From Vibrio sp. 99-70-13A1 (lineage in GTDB: Bacteria; Pseudomonadota; Gammaproteobacteria; Enterobacterales; Vibrionaceae), in contig NZ_VTXD01000015.1 of the NCBI RefSeq assembly GCF_013114625.1, positions 1 through 64,000 of the forward strand: DNA of 64,000 nt, read 5' to 3'. A program made the position numbers and the translations under genes. How positions within the stretch are numbered: the stretch's first letter is position 1; each line of letters begins with the position of its first letter. The notes under the pieces are model-generated. The model worked only from the letters and a program-made list of their open reading frames with translations. It was not told the DNA's origin and ran no database searches. Below, piece by piece: positions 45,706 to 54,302 of the stretch.

Positions 45706-46904
45706 TGTGACTCCTCCATGTTATAAGCAATTGAGGCAACGTTTTCAGGATCAGAGTCAAGAGCTGTTTGAGGAACGGATTCAGGAGCTGTTTCAAGAGC
45801 AGACTCAGGTGAAACTTGGGTACCTGAAATCATGGACAACAATGGGTAAGCCACTATGTTTCTTGCGCGCTCTGGTGAGTGATTGAAAATGACATAAGCC
45901 GAGTTTACGTTCTCTTCCAAGAGTTGGATGGTTTCAATTCGCAGTTTATCCTCACTGTCGACTGTCCATATATGACCATCTCTTGTTAGGGCGCTCAAAG
46001 GCACTTCCATCACTGCTTCACGCATGGCTAATGTGACTTCGATATCGAGCTGTTGGTTAGGTAAAAGCTTTGGTGTGGTTCGGTATGGGTCTTCAACCGT
46101 AAGTACTACTTGTCTCTGACGCGTAGTGCTATCGACTCGGGGGGCGATATAGCGAACTGTAGCAATATGTTCTTTTTGCTGCTTATCAATCACTTGAATT
46201 TTAGGGGTTTTTAACGCCGTAGAGATAATATTCCATTGCGGTTCAGGGATGGGAACATGAATATCTAAACTGTCACTTGAAGCTAGAGTAAACAAAATAT
46301 CGCCAGATTCTAATTGTTGCTCTGGGCTTATGGCTCTGCTCAAAATAACCGCATTAAAGGGTGCTTTTATTGTGGCATCATTCAGATGCTGTTGAGCACT
46401 AATAACCGCTTGTTTGGCTTGTTTTAGTTCAGATTTCGCGGCAGCTATTTGGGGTTCTCTTCGAGCATACGCCGAGCTATTTTTATTCGATAACATCTTA
46501 AGGGCGACAGTTTGTTCATGTTGTTCACGTTGCAAGTTGAGCGCCGCTTGTTTCATTAAAGTCTCAGCTTGCGCGAGTTGAGACTCAAGGTGAGTGGTAT
46601 CTATTTTGGCTAAGACTTCCCCTTTCTCTACCAATACACCGGGCTCTGCATTTTTGCTTAACCAAACTAGTTTGGCACTGCTAGGCGCTTTTATCTCAAC
46701 GGGCCAACGAGCGTCACTGGTTCCTATAAGGGAAATGACTGGCTGGTGAGCTTGTGGTGAAACTAATGTCACGCTCACTGGCTGCTTTTCTTTTTCATGG
46801 GTGACGGCTTGGGTTGGCTCAGGTTCTAGCATATCGACTAAACCAATAGCACCCACGATCAGCCCAAGACTCAAAGCAATCGGTATGATGTTCTTAATTT
46901 TCAT
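45702..46904 (-). CDS. RND pump periplasmic adaptor (membrane-fusion protein)
   Basis: This adaptor links the RND pump to an outer-membrane channel. It has an N-terminal membrane anchor (IIPIALSLGLIVGAIGLV) and the lipoyl halves ARWPVEIKAPSSAKLVWLSKN and NDATIKAPFNAVILSRAI on either side of a helical hairpin (~112-180). A beta-barrel and a membrane-proximal domain follow. The last ~45 residues are an unusual Ala/Glu/Pro/Ser-rich tail of roughly 8-residue repeats (ESALETAPESVPQTALDS). It overlaps both neighbours by 4 bp. Confidence 0.9.
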   Translation of the reverse strand: MKIKNIIPIALSLGLIVGAIGLVDMLEPEPTQAVTHEKEKQPVSVTLVSPQAHQPVISLIGTSDARWPVEIKAPSSAKLVWLSKNAEPGVLVEKGEVLAKIDTTHLESQLAQAETLMKQAALNLQREQHEQTVALKMLSNKNSSAYARREPQIAAAKSELKQAKQAVISAQQHLNDATIKAPFNAVILSRAISPEQQLESGDILFTLASSDSLDIHVPIPEPQWNIISTALKTPKIQVIDKQQKEHIATVRYIAPRVDSTTRQRQVVLTVEDPYRTTPKLLPNQQLDIEVTLAMREAVMEVPLSALTRDGHIWTVDSEDKLRIETIQLLEENVNSAYVIFNHSPERARNIVAYPLLSMISGTQVSPESALETAPESVPQTALDSDPENVASIAYNMEESQ

Positions 46905-47947
46905 TGGTTAGACTCCGAATTGAATTCATTATGGGTTTGGGTTTGGGTTTGGGTCGGTGAGGGAGAGTTGATTTCGATCCCTGACTTAGTTTTAAGGTTT
47001 GAGTTATTTTCGAGGTCAGAACTTTTTCCAAGGTCATAGCTATTTTCAAGGTCACAGCTTTTTTCAAGACCATAGCCAAGCTGACATTTTTGATTAAGTC
47101 GTTGGCTGATATCGGTTAAGCGTGAAAGTGTTTGGAGCGTAATCGGCAATAAAATCGCGGCTTCAAGAAATTCTAAAGAATAGGTCACAGCAGAAAATAG
47201 CTGACCTGCGGTTGGTTCTATCATTTGAGTGGATAACCAAAGATTCGCGATCACTAAGCTAAAAAGAACAAAAAATATCAATCCATAAACAATGGTTTCC
47301 GCATCGGAAATCAACACTTCTCGGCGCATAATTCGTTCTAAATGGCGACGAATACCACGAAAAGGTAGACGAGATAATATGGAAACCTGTTGCTCCATTC
47401 GGTGATTCAAAGAGCTATTTAGGCGGGTAAAATAAGGGTGGAACTGAGAATAAATCACAAGCATGGCAATGCCCGCAATAATGGCGCTGATCCCTAGGTT
47501 GATATGAAAGGAACTGAGAATAATAACTGAGGCAGTTAGTTGAATGCCTGCAGTCATAAGTGGCGGCGTATCATTTTCAAGAAAATCGACCAGTTCTCTA
47601 GACATGTCCAACCTAGCATTTCGAATAGAAACGCTATTGTTAGGCGGTAACTGATTACGCATTTTAGCCTCGACTGCTTCCCCTATTTCTACACGAATAC
47701 GACCGTATATACGTGTGTCATAAAAGCGCCGAATAACAGAGACAACAATTAGAGATACGAGTAATCCAGAGAGCCAATAAAGATCAGAGAACTCACCCTT
47801 AACCAGATCATCAATGGCAAATCCGATGAAAAGGGGAAGCAGCACCATGAACAGGTTCTCAAGCGCGACTAAAAACCAGGTAATCGCCACCTTGGATTTG
47901 TTGTGTTTAAGAATTGACCTGATGGTGAAGTGTGCAATGGCTGGCAA
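46901..47947 (-). CDS. Orphan ABC-exporter-type transmembrane domain protein
   Basis: The first ~275 residues look like the six-segment membrane domain of an ABC exporter (WFLVALENLFMVLLPLFIGFAIDDLV, later HRMEQQVSILSRLP). No ATPase domain follows, and none is encoded next to it. The remaining ~70 residues are a polar low-complexity tail: hexapeptides such as SCDLEN, SYDLGK and SSDLEN, then PTQTQTQTQT. It is the first gene of the operon and its stop overlaps the adaptor start by 4 bp, so it is tied to the RND pump. Its role is unknown. The frame has no internal stop. Confidence 0.75.
   Translation of the reverse strand: MPAIAHFTIRSILKHNKSKVAITWFLVALENLFMVLLPLFIGFAIDDLVKGEFSDLYWLSGLLVSLIVVSVIRRFYDTRIYGRIRVEIGEAVEAKMRNQLPPNNSVSIRNARLDMSRELVDFLENDTPPLMTAGIQLTASVIILSSFHINLGISAIIAGIAMLVIYSQFHPYFTRLNSSLNHRMEQQVSILSRLPFRGIRRHLERIMRREVLISDAETIVYGLIFFVLFSLVIANLWLSTQMIEPTAGQLFSAVTYSLEFLEAAILLPITLQTLSRLTDISQRLNQKCQLGYGLEKSCDLENSYDLGKSSDLENNSNLKTKSGIEINSPSPTQTQTQTHNEFNSESNQ
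46998..47069 (-). repeat. 18-bp in-frame tandem repeat in the ABC-like gene
   Basis: Four 18-base units (from 46998, 47016, 47034 and 47052) share the core TCATAGCTATTTTCAAGG. They encode the hexapeptide repeats of the protein tail. A GGGTTT hexamer triplet (46933-46950) lies just beyond, encoding the QT repeats. Confidence 0.85.
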
Positions 47948-48101
47948 AATAAAGCCCCGACTTATTAGTTAGGAGTCATTATTTCTTATGTGAATGGATA
48001 AAAAGTGTCTCAGCTTGCTGAAATCAATTGAGTCGCTTGAGTGGTGTGTTCAGTAAGCCCGTCACTGATATAAATTAGAAGGGCTCTGTTGTTTTATGCA
48101 C

Positions 48102-48139
48102 AAAGCGCGTTACTGCATGTGAGCAGTAACGCGCTTTTT
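48102..48139 (-). terminator. Hairpin after the MATE gene
   Basis: A 15-bp perfect stem (AAAGCGCGTTACTGC / GCAGTAACGCGCTTT) with a 6-base loop lies 31 bases beyond the MATE stop. The T-tract is better on the plus strand, but the only gene reading into it is on the minus strand; it probably works in both directions. Confidence 0.75.
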
Positions 48140-48169
48140 ATATTCAATGATCAGCTTAACTTGCTGTTT

Positions 48170-49534
48170 CTAGGCTGGTTGTAGTTCTCGCTTCTTCATT
48201 ATGTAGCGCAATCTAAAGAGCATAAGAATGGCAGCCGTGGTTAACCCAGTAAGAATTCCTACCCAAAAGCCTTTTTCACCCATTGCAGGAACAATGTGAT
48301 CAGTTAATCCTAAAACCATACCAAGTGGTAGAGCCAATCCCCAGTAGGAAGCAATCGCCAAAAACATTGGTATTTTCGTATCTTTATAGCCACGTAACGC
48401 GCCATTCGCTGAGGTTTGTAACGCATCGCTAAATTGGTACATGGCCGTTAGGGCGAGTAGTGTAGCCGCTGTAGCACTGATCGCCGGATCGTTTGTGTAG
48501 AGCCTGATGATCCATTCAGGGAACAATAGGAATATAGTGACAGAAAGTGAAGAAATCAGCCCTGCTACCAAAATGCCTATCTTGCTGCGTTCAATGGCTC
48601 CTAACTCATCTTTTTCACCCAGCGCATGACCCACTCGAATGGTAATACCAAATGAAATGCTCATTGGGATCACGTAAGTCATGCTCGAAATGTTCAAGGC
48701 AATTTGAGCAGCCGCGATATTTTCAGCACCAATACGACCAATCATAAGTGCAATTACAGAGAAAATACTGCCACAAACCGCAATGTTCATCCCGATAGGT
48801 AAACCTAGTTTCAATAGGTGAAGCATTTCCTTCAGTCTTGGTTTTATATCTGAAAAACTGATGATGGTTTTATAGTGGTGATGCCCTTTGATATAGGAAT
48901 ACAACATTCCAGACATCAGCCAATACACTAAGCTGGTGGCCCAGCCACAACCTACAGCCCCCATTTCAGGGAAGCCAAATTTACCGTAAATAAGAACATA
49001 GTTAACAGGAATATTGACCAGTAGACCAACCACCGAAATGAGCATCGGTACTTTGGTATTGTTCATCCCTTCACAAAAACCATTTAAGGTATAAAACAGA
49101 GCAATGCCCGGAACACCAAACGCTAAAGCTAGCGCATAATCGCTCGCAATCGGGATGATTTCAGAGGCAACACCAATCCATTCCAATATCGGCTTCGCAC
49201 TGGCTAAATAGATGATGAGTAGAATACTTGCAAGTAGTGCTAGCCAAACCATCTGGAAAAATTCAACAGAGATACTATTAAAGTCTCGGGCACCACGGTG
49301 ATAAGCCACAACAGGGGTTAAAGCCATAATAATGCCGCGCAGCAGCAATAAAACAGGGATCCATAGGCTAGTACCTAGAGCAATTGCAGCTAGATCTGCA
49401 GGGCTTACTTGGCCTGCCATTGTTGTATCGACAAACCCCATAGCTTGGGTTGCAATTTGAGTAAAAATGATGGGAATCGATAGGTGCATCAAAGCACCCG
49501 ATTCACGGGTAAAAGGACGAAATTTAGTTAACAT
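48170..49534 (-). CDS. MATE-family multidrug efflux transporter
   Basis: This inner-membrane antiporter has twelve membrane segments in two similar halves, which together extrude cationic compounds against Na+ or H+. The N-terminal half begins with LSIPIIFTQIATQAMGFVDTTMAGQVSPADLAAIALG, the family signature; the second half has GLPIGMNIAVCGSIFSVIALMIGRIG. I used the ATG at 49534 (454 residues); the frame from 49591 adds an unusual N-terminal extension. It resembles NorM-like pumps but no symbol is given, as Vibrio have many paralogues. Confidence 0.92.
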   Translation of the reverse strand: MLTKFRPFTRESGALMHLSIPIIFTQIATQAMGFVDTTMAGQVSPADLAAIALGTSLWIPVLLLLRGIIMALTPVVAYHRGARDFNSISVEFFQMVWLALLASILLIIYLASAKPILEWIGVASEIIPIASDYALALAFGVPGIALFYTLNGFCEGMNNTKVPMLISVVGLLVNIPVNYVLIYGKFGFPEMGAVGCGWATSLVYWLMSGMLYSYIKGHHHYKTIISFSDIKPRLKEMLHLLKLGLPIGMNIAVCGSIFSVIALMIGRIGAENIAAAQIALNISSMTYVIPMSISFGITIRVGHALGEKDELGAIERSKIGILVAGLISSLSVTIFLLFPEWIIRLYTNDPAISATAATLLALTAMYQFSDALQTSANGALRGYKDTKIPMFLAIASYWGLALPLGMVLGLTDHIVPAMGEKGFWVGILTGLTTAAILMLFRLRYIMKKRELQPA

Positions 49535-49765
49535 GGAGGCTCTAGACACCAATATAAATGCACGAATGAAGGCAGGATAGCGAGTGTGCATTTTAGGGTG
49601 TGCCCGTTAGGCGGCGACAATATAAACACCTTGTTTGCTAGGGTCAAGCTTTAGGCGTATTAAGGTCAGGATTACATTTAAACATTCAACTTGTATTGAT
49701 GAGCGACCAAGTTTCAATGGTCGTTTAAATGATTCTTTCAGTTATGATAACACTCAGAGTGAATT

Positions 49766-49797
49766 AAAAAGAGCCACAGTAAATTGTGGCTCTTTGG
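49766..49797 (-). terminator. Terminator of the cytochrome operon
   Basis: On the minus strand, AAAGAGCCACA pairs perfectly with TGTGGCTCTTT around a 6-base loop and is followed by TTTTTAATTC. It lies 134 bases after the stop of the multiheme cytochrome gene. Confidence 0.85.
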
Positions 49798-49863
49798 ATG
49801 TATCTATCTATTCAGATATTACAAATATCCTAACGTTTCCATACATCATAACGCTTCAAGATA

Positions 49864-49917
49864 TTCTATCGGTTCTATCGGTTCTATCGGTTCTATCGGT
49901 TCTATCGGTTCTATCGT
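49864..49917. repeat. 9-bp tandem repeat array
   Basis: Five perfect copies of TTCTATCGG followed by TTCTATCGT, lying between the cytochrome gene and its terminator, thus in the 3' untranslated RNA. Confidence 0.95.
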
Positions 49918-49929
49918 TATGTAGCTAAT

Positions 49930-51609
49930 CTATGGGTTACGGATGCATCGAGCATAGTATGGGATATCTTCATTCAACCCATAACCGGCACCAACAGCAT
50001 AACCCACTGCCCAGCGAAGTGAGCCTCCCGCTTTGCCTCTTAGGTCATACATTTCTTCAGGCTGCTTGAGCTTACGAGCAGGAAGAGGGCGGAAGTTTTG
50101 TTTTTCTGTTCCGACTTTTGCTGTGCTTGTCCAAAACAGGAACTTACTTGGTGTATTCGGGAAGAACTTTTCATCAATAGATGGATTCACTTTATTGAAA
50201 TCACCAATTGAAATCATTTCCTTAAAGTTCGGTAAACGCCAATCGTTGTAGCCTGCGTAATCTAAAGCTTCACAATATTGGATTGAACTTTCCCAATCAC
50301 GTCGATTGTAATCAATGTTTTGTTGCCACATACGGTTAGTCACTTTCTCAGTCACTGTCCCGTTACCGTTGTCTACCAAATCTAAGTTATGGTAAGCCGC
50401 ACCATTATCAGCACGCACACAACGAGTCAGTTTGGTTGAGGCAGTATGTTGACCCATAGTGTGACCATCAGGGAAACCGATGTGCCAAGCATGATCTGGG
50501 TGGTTTGATACTGGGAACGTCCAAATACCCGAGCTTTGGCGAGGCATATTCAAGAATGCATGCGTATCGATTGCTGGTCGGAATTCACCGAAATCTGCAA
50601 TGGTATGAAGCTCTTTAATTAACGGGTATCGCCAGTCTGAGTAACCATCTAAATTAAGCTCTGCGCAGTACTCTTTACCTTCAATCGCTGTCATCCAGAT
50701 ACGAGAAGAGTCACGTTCCCAAGTCAATTTAGTATTTTCGTCATAAGTCGTCAGACCTGACTCCGAAATAGTAAATTTCGGTTGAACACCTGGGTAATCA
50801 GAATCTTCACCCTTCACATCGGTAAAGTCTTGTATTTGCCCTGAATCAGGAAGTACAAAATTTTCAGGTGCTGGCATTCCAATACCGGTAATAAACTCAG
50901 TGCGTTCAATTTGCTTTAGCTCTTGCCCCGTGACATACGCGATAATGTCTTTGTAATCTTCTTCGTTATACATTTTTGCAAATGGGGTCATCATCGGAGC
51001 ATCTCGGTTGGTACGAGTTCCATCACGATAATTTTTCAGCTGTTCGAAGAGATAATAAGGCATTTGACCTTTAAACGAAGGGAAGCGTTCGTTGGTGCTA
51101 ACGGCTTGCTCACCATGGCAGGCTTTACAAGATTTATCGAAAATCTCTTTACCATGTTTCCAAGACTCACCGCCTACAATAGCTTCGTCTGGGCTGTATT
51201 TCATCTCTCGCTCACTAAGCAAGATAGAAACATCCGCCATGAGCTTTGGAGGAAGTAAGTAAACAAATTCTTTCATTTGAACAGAAAGGCCAGATGTTCG
51301 AGTGCCATCCATATCAGACCATTGGTTATAAATGTACTGCGCAGGAAGCCCTGCAAGTTTTGGGCTGATGGTTTCTGGTACTTCTTCTTTTGCTGGGCGG
51401 TGGCAACCCATAAAGCAACCAAATGATGCTCGATAAGCCGCTTGTTTCTCTTCTGAGCTTAAATCGTCAATCGTGCGATTGATGGTGTAGTCTTGCAGAC
51501 CATTATTTACATCAGGATTTTTATCTTGAGTTTGGTTATCAGCAAAAGCATGACCAGATACTAAAGTGGCGCCGATAATGATTGATAAAGCGGATAGCTG
51601 AGTCGTCAT
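49930..51609 (-). CDS. Diheme c-type cytochrome fused to two DUF1566 domains
   Basis: This periplasmic protein (signal peptide ending GHAFA) has two cytochrome c domains. The first heme site is CFMGCH (65-70), a CX3CH spacing instead of the usual CX2CH; the second is CKACH (161-165). Residues ~285-405 and ~415-558 are two DUF1566 domains (LTWERDSSRIWMTAIE...GYSDWRYP and MWQQNIDYNRRDWESSIQYCEALDYAGYNDWRLP), a fold of unknown role common in secreted proteins. It follows a NapC/NirT-type tetraheme cytochrome by one base, so it should receive electrons from the quinol pool. No reductase active site is recognised. Confidence 0.82.
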   Translation of the reverse strand: MTTQLSALSIIIGATLVSGHAFADNQTQDKNPDVNNGLQDYTINRTIDDLSSEEKQAAYRASFGCFMGCHRPAKEEVPETISPKLAGLPAQYIYNQWSDMDGTRTSGLSVQMKEFVYLLPPKLMADVSILLSEREMKYSPDEAIVGGESWKHGKEIFDKSCKACHGEQAVSTNERFPSFKGQMPYYLFEQLKNYRDGTRTNRDAPMMTPFAKMYNEEDYKDIIAYVTGQELKQIERTEFITGIGMPAPENFVLPDSGQIQDFTDVKGEDSDYPGVQPKFTISESGLTTYDENTKLTWERDSSRIWMTAIEGKEYCAELNLDGYSDWRYPLIKELHTIADFGEFRPAIDTHAFLNMPRQSSGIWTFPVSNHPDHAWHIGFPDGHTMGQHTASTKLTRCVRADNGAAYHNLDLVDNGNGTVTEKVTNRMWQQNIDYNRRDWESSIQYCEALDYAGYNDWRLPNFKEMISIGDFNKVNPSIDEKFFPNTPSKFLFWTSTAKVGTEKQNFRPLPARKLKQPEEMYDLRGKAGGSLRWAVGYAVGAGYGLNEDIPYYARCIRNP

Positions 51610-51610
51610 G

Positions 51611-52210
51611 TTAGAAGCCCCCTTGAGCCATTAATCGCATTTTTTCTTCGGCACGTTCTGCCATGTTTTCTTCTAATTGAGGGTGAGCGATATCGTAGTG
51701 GCAGCTAGAACATTTCCACTGTGGGTCGGTATCTTTTTTAGCGAAAGCTAGGTTATGAGTCCAATCTGCTGGCTCGCTTTCTGCCGTTGCTAAAGAAGCT
51801 CGGCGCTCAAGATCTTTGTGACAATTTACACAACCAGAATCGAAGACATATTCTGTACGTTTAGGGTGTAGAGCTTGGTAATCTAACGCTTCCATACCAA
51901 GTACATACTCACCCCATAAGTGACGCATTCCTGAAGTCCCTTTAACGTAAAGTTCGTCCACAATGTTTGACTTTGGCATATGGCAGTCAACACATTCTGC
52001 GACGAATCCATGGGAGTTATTACCGCCATGAACTGAGTTAGCGAAGGTTTCAACCATAGGTTCCATGGTATGGCATGATGCACAAAATTCGTTGGAACTT
52101 AGGGCGTGGATCGCTTCACTGGCAGGCAATGCAACCAGTAACCCTAGCCCTGTCCCAACCACTAAAAGTGCAGCGATGACTTGGCGTTTAACACCTTTCA
52201 AAAATTTCAT
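51611..52210 (-). CDS. NapC/NirT-family tetraheme cytochrome c
   Basis: This membrane-anchored quinol dehydrogenase has one N-terminal membrane segment (VIAALLVVGTGLGLLVAL) and a periplasmic part with four CXXCH motifs: CASCH, CVDCH, CVNCH and CSSCH. The length of 199 is typical of NapC, NirT and CymA. It would pass electrons from menaquinol or ubiquinol to the diheme cytochrome encoded directly downstream. No napA, nrfA or torA is in the operon, so the final acceptor is open. Confidence 0.92.
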   Translation of the reverse strand: MKFLKGVKRQVIAALLVVGTGLGLLVALPASEAIHALSSNEFCASCHTMEPMVETFANSVHGGNNSHGFVAECVDCHMPKSNIVDELYVKGTSGMRHLWGEYVLGMEALDYQALHPKRTEYVFDSGCVNCHKDLERRASLATAESEPADWTHNLAFAKKDTDPQWKCSSCHYDIAHPQLEENMAERAEEKMRLMAQGGF

Positions 52211-52223
52211 CTTTCGCTCCTTA

Positions 52224-52709
52224 TTAGTGCTTGTGCTTGTGCTTCATGTTCATTGGAATATCCGCTGACTTAATGACTTTCGCCATACAAGTTGGTTCAT
52301 CAAGGTAGGTAGACCAAATTGAAAGTTCGTATTCTTCGCCAGCAACAGGTCGTTTATCGAAGTTACGAATCATTAAGTGCTTACCGCCTCGTTCAAATTT
52401 GATTGTTGTGTTGGTTTCTTTAATTTTGAATTGAGTCAGTTGCTTCATTTTCATCACACCGTCTTCCATTATGGTGTCATGAATTTCAACGGTTTCAGAT
52501 AAACCTTTAATGGTTGCACCTTGGATTGATTCCAAACCTGGGATACGAAGATCTTTCACTTCATCAGTAACGTTGAAACGAATATCAAAGAAGATACCTG
52601 TTACATTTGAATTCGGAGCAGGCTCTGCAATCACACAGTTCGTCAGTTCAAGTGCTGCTTGGCTAGAAAATGAAGTGACTAACCCAAGCGCTAAGAAGAT
52701 TTTTTTCAT
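52224..52709 (-). CDS. PCu(A)C-family periplasmic copper chaperone
   Basis: The protein has a signal peptide (MKKIFLALGLVTSFSSQA) and a beta domain with the PCu(A)C copper site: EIHDTIMEDGVMKMKQL, then GGKHLMIRNF, giving the His and Met ligands. An unusual tail MKHKHKH adds three histidines. Such proteins load copper into periplasmic enzymes. It lies between the porin and the tetraheme cytochrome genes. I chose ATG 52709, which begins the signal peptide; MFEVN would precede it otherwise. The linkage hints that copper or a copper enzyme is part of this pathway. Confidence 0.83.
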   Translation of the reverse strand: MKKIFLALGLVTSFSSQAALELTNCVIAEPAPNSNVTGIFFDIRFNVTDEVKDLRIPGLESIQGATIKGLSETVEIHDTIMEDGVMKMKQLTQFKIKETNTTIKFERGGKHLMIRNFDKRPVAGEEYELSIWSTYLDEPTCMAKVIKSADIPMNMKHKHKH

Positions 52710-52753
52710 ATTGACCTCAAACAATAATGGGCAGTAAGAACTGCCCTAAGTGA

Positions 52754-53746
52754 TTAGAAATTGAAAACAGTACCGAGAGATACATTGTCGTCTTGGGTGT
52801 CATCGGCAAAATCTGCGTATTCGGCATAGACACGGAAGTTATTGGTGATGTCGAACGAGACATTGGCTAAGTAGAGGGAGTCGTCCTGCCATTTACCAAT
52901 TTCTGTATCAAATTCTGAATGCTGGTAACCAAGCTTGAAGGTTAAAGAGTCTGTCGCGTGGTAAGTACCAGAAGTACCGTACATGCGTCCATCACCGTAT
53001 TTGTGATGATCCTTGGCGAACTCGTAAGTAGCCGCGATAGCGAAAGTGTCGTTATGGTATTCCGCCATGCCGATGTAGCGTTCAAAATCCAAATCTTTAC
53101 CGTTTGCATCTACGCCGTCATGAGCATTTGCATCAGAGCGCTGGACTTTAATGGAATAATTTTTTTCAACATAGGCAAGACGAAGCGCAAAGTTGTCGGC
53201 TTCTGTGTCGTTGTCATCAAATGCTGAAACTACCGCTGCCGTTGCGGTTAACTTGCCCAAAAACTTAGGGGTGGTGTATGAAAGAGTATTTGTGCCAATC
53301 ACACCTTGGTTAACAAACAGTGTTGAGCCACTAGAACGGTGCTGATTATTGGTATCGAAGATATCAACAGGTTTGAATAAATGAAGGTAAGCACCTTTGT
53401 AACCATCACCTAGAACTAGCGTTCCATAGTCATGGGATTTAAAAATTAAATTGGCTTGTGAAAGATAAATATCTTCATCATTATCTTGTGTTTCATTATC
53501 TGCGTATTCAGCGGCAAGGGTAACAAAGAGGTTACCGTAATCCGTTTCATGCACGCCGCGCATTCCCACTTCTGCTAATTGAATTTGAGTTTGGTGATCG
53601 TGATTAGCTTCTTTAATTACGTTGCCTTTAACAGACCCGAAAAAATCCAGTTTTTTGAACACATCATCTGTGTTTATTTCAGCTGAAAGTGTTGGGTATG
53701 CTGCTAAGGTTAATGTTGTTGCCACCGTTAATTTAGTTAATTTCAC
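52754..53746 (-). CDS. Outer-membrane porin (general Gram-negative type)
   Basis: The 330-residue protein has a signal peptide (MKLTKLTVATTLTLAAYPTLSA) and the repeated beta strands of a 16-strand porin, ending in the aromatic LGTVFNF. Typical blocks are KLDFFGSVKGNVI at the start and LVLGDGYKGAYLHL with the loop-3 region. It is the first gene of the minus-strand group, 30 bp before the copper chaperone gene. It may admit the substrate or electron acceptor of the cytochrome pathway. Confidence 0.9.
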   Translation of the reverse strand: MKLTKLTVATTLTLAAYPTLSAEINTDDVFKKLDFFGSVKGNVIKEANHDHQTQIQLAEVGMRGVHETDYGNLFVTLAAEYADNETQDNDEDIYLSQANLIFKSHDYGTLVLGDGYKGAYLHLFKPVDIFDTNNQHRSSGSTLFVNQGVIGTNTLSYTTPKFLGKLTATAAVVSAFDDNDTEADNFALRLAYVEKNYSIKVQRSDANAHDGVDANGKDLDFERYIGMAEYHNDTFAIAATYEFAKDHHKYGDGRMYGTSGTYHATDSLTFKLGYQHSEFDTEIGKWQDDSLYLANVSFDITNNFRVYAEYADFADDTQDDNVSLGTVFNF

Positions 53747-54302
53747 TCTGAACCCCTATGATTCTTCATTGTTATTTATTTCAGGTATCGACCTGATAAT
53801 TGATGTTTCTAAAACTGTATTTTTAGAACGATCTTTCTAGAACAAAGTGAGTGGCAGCATGATGTAAATCTCTTTGCCCTAAGAGGGAAGCAAAAATTAG
53901 GAGGCATGGTTAATAGATGGTTTGTCTATTTAAAACACCGGGCAAGATTTATAAAGAAGCCAATTCCGCGTTCTAAATACGCGCTCTAAACTGAAGGATT
54001 AACTACCCCAAAATGGTTAGTTAATAAGTTTTGTGAGAAGTATATCGATGAGAATTAATTGGAATATATAGGTCCATAAATGAGTGTTATTTAAAATCTG
54101 AATACCTCTGGATGAGATCAATAAAACTTTATATAACGACCATTTTTGATGACAAAGGCTTGTATTTACGTTATCAATCGGGTGTTTCTAAGATCGATTC
54201 TTAGAGCGTTTTCTACGAACGTTTTTGGGAAGAAATTTTACCTGTGAAATTTTTCTATATAATTGACTTAACGTGTCATTGATAAGTACGACTGAGGATT
54301 GA
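53747..54302. other. Divergent regulatory region between porin and LysR genes
   Basis: No gene is seen. It contains several TTCTAAA / TTTAGAA-type half sites (53808-53840) and the palindrome listed next, suiting a LysR-controlled divergent promoter for the porin-cytochrome operon. Confidence 0.5.
54187..54205. promoter_or_regulatory. Candidate LysR operator
   Basis: CTAAGA and TCTTAG (54188-54193 and 54199-54204) form an inverted repeat with a 5-base centre, matching the T-N11-A style of LysR sites. It is ~100 bases before the regulator start and 440 bases from the porin. Confidence 0.5.

Noticed and set aside
46933-46955. Telomere-like GGGTTT repeats
   Set aside because: Only three units, inside a coding region, encoding QT repeats; no sign of a chromosome end.
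46894-47079. A second 61-aa frame over the tail of the ABC-like gene
   Set aside because: It is a shadow created by the 18-bp repeat, entirely inside a coherent gene on the same strand.
49635-49928. A 97-aa reading frame ending in LSV repeats
   Set aside because: It is produced by the 9-bp tandem repeat and runs through the terminator of the opposite-strand operon; no start signal or family features.
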